Shown here piece by piece: positions 6,876 through 6,890 of a DNA stretch of 6,890 nucleotides. The stretch is taken from positions 1-6,890 of the forward strand of contig JAGSHA010000170.1 of the NCBI GenBank assembly GCA_023954795.1, in the 5' to 3' direction. Every line of letters starts with the position of its first letter. The stretch's first letter is position 1. A program made the position numbers and the translations under genes. The notes beneath the pieces are model-generated. The model was given only the letters and a program-made list of their open reading frames with translations. It was not told where the DNA came from and ran no database searches. The stretch is from Oceanospirillaceae bacterium. GTDB lineage: Bacteria; Pseudomonadota; Gammaproteobacteria; Pseudomonadales; Balneatricaceae.

Positions 6876-6890
6876 GTGAGCAGTACGCAA
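6876..6890 (+). CDS. miaA: First five codons of a gene, probably miaA (tRNA dimethylallyltransferase)
   Basis: Directly after the mutL TAA (6873-6875) a GTG opens a frame reading M-S-S-T-Q to the window edge, preceded by a good AGAGG ribosome site. Five residues cannot identify a protein. The name rests on gene order: miaA, which makes i6A37 in tRNAs reading UNN codons, follows mutL in nearly all gammaproteobacteria known to me with this layout. Zero-gap spacing suggests translational coupling to mutL. Confidence 0.6.

Noticed and set aside
1..6890. Mobile element, CRISPR array, prophage or defence system
   Set aside because: I saw no transposase, integrase, spaced repeats or phage-like genes; all complete genes belong to conserved housekeeping families in a familiar order.

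Overview
The window is a stretch of ordinary, conserved chromosome from a gammaproteobacterium. The gene order is orn (3' end) / queG (opposite strand) / nnr / tsaE / amiB / mutL / start of miaA. This is the order I recall around orn-mutL-miaA-hfq in Pseudomonas and its marine relatives (Pseudomonadales, Oceanospirillales, Alteromonadales). Two traits argue against an enteric host. MutL carries the endonuclease-type C-terminal motifs that E. coli MutL lacks, and AmiB ends in a LysM domain that E. coli AmiB lacks. Base composition looks close to 50% GC by eye. I cannot name a genus from the sequence alone.

Layout: bases 1-394 hold the last ~130 codons of orn on the + strand. Its stop codon interlocks with the stop codon of queG, which runs on the - strand (391-1530). 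A gap of about 60 bases separates the queG start from nnr and must hold promoters for both directions; a perfect TATAAT hexamer lies in it. From 1590 onward four complete + strand genes follow with gaps of 7, 12 and 14 bases, and the fifth (miaA, GTG start) begins directly after the mutL stop. nnr-tsaE-amiB-mutL-miaA therefore looks like one transcription unit, which leaves the window at the right edge. No intergenic stretch exceeds 60 bases, and I see no terminator-like hairpin with a T-run.

The genes are housekeeping functions: end-stage RNA degradation (Orn), tRNA modification (QueG for queuosine, TsaE for t6A, MiaA for i6A), repair of damaged NAD(P)H (Nnr), septal peptidoglycan cleavage (AmiB) and DNA mismatch repair (MutL). 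I see no mobile element, CRISPR array, phage gene, rRNA or tRNA, and no evidence of an undescribed system. The points worth a second look are fine-scale: interlocked stop codons, the compact divergent promoter region, an uncertain amiB start with an ATG-stop pair just upstream, and the endonuclease signature of MutL.
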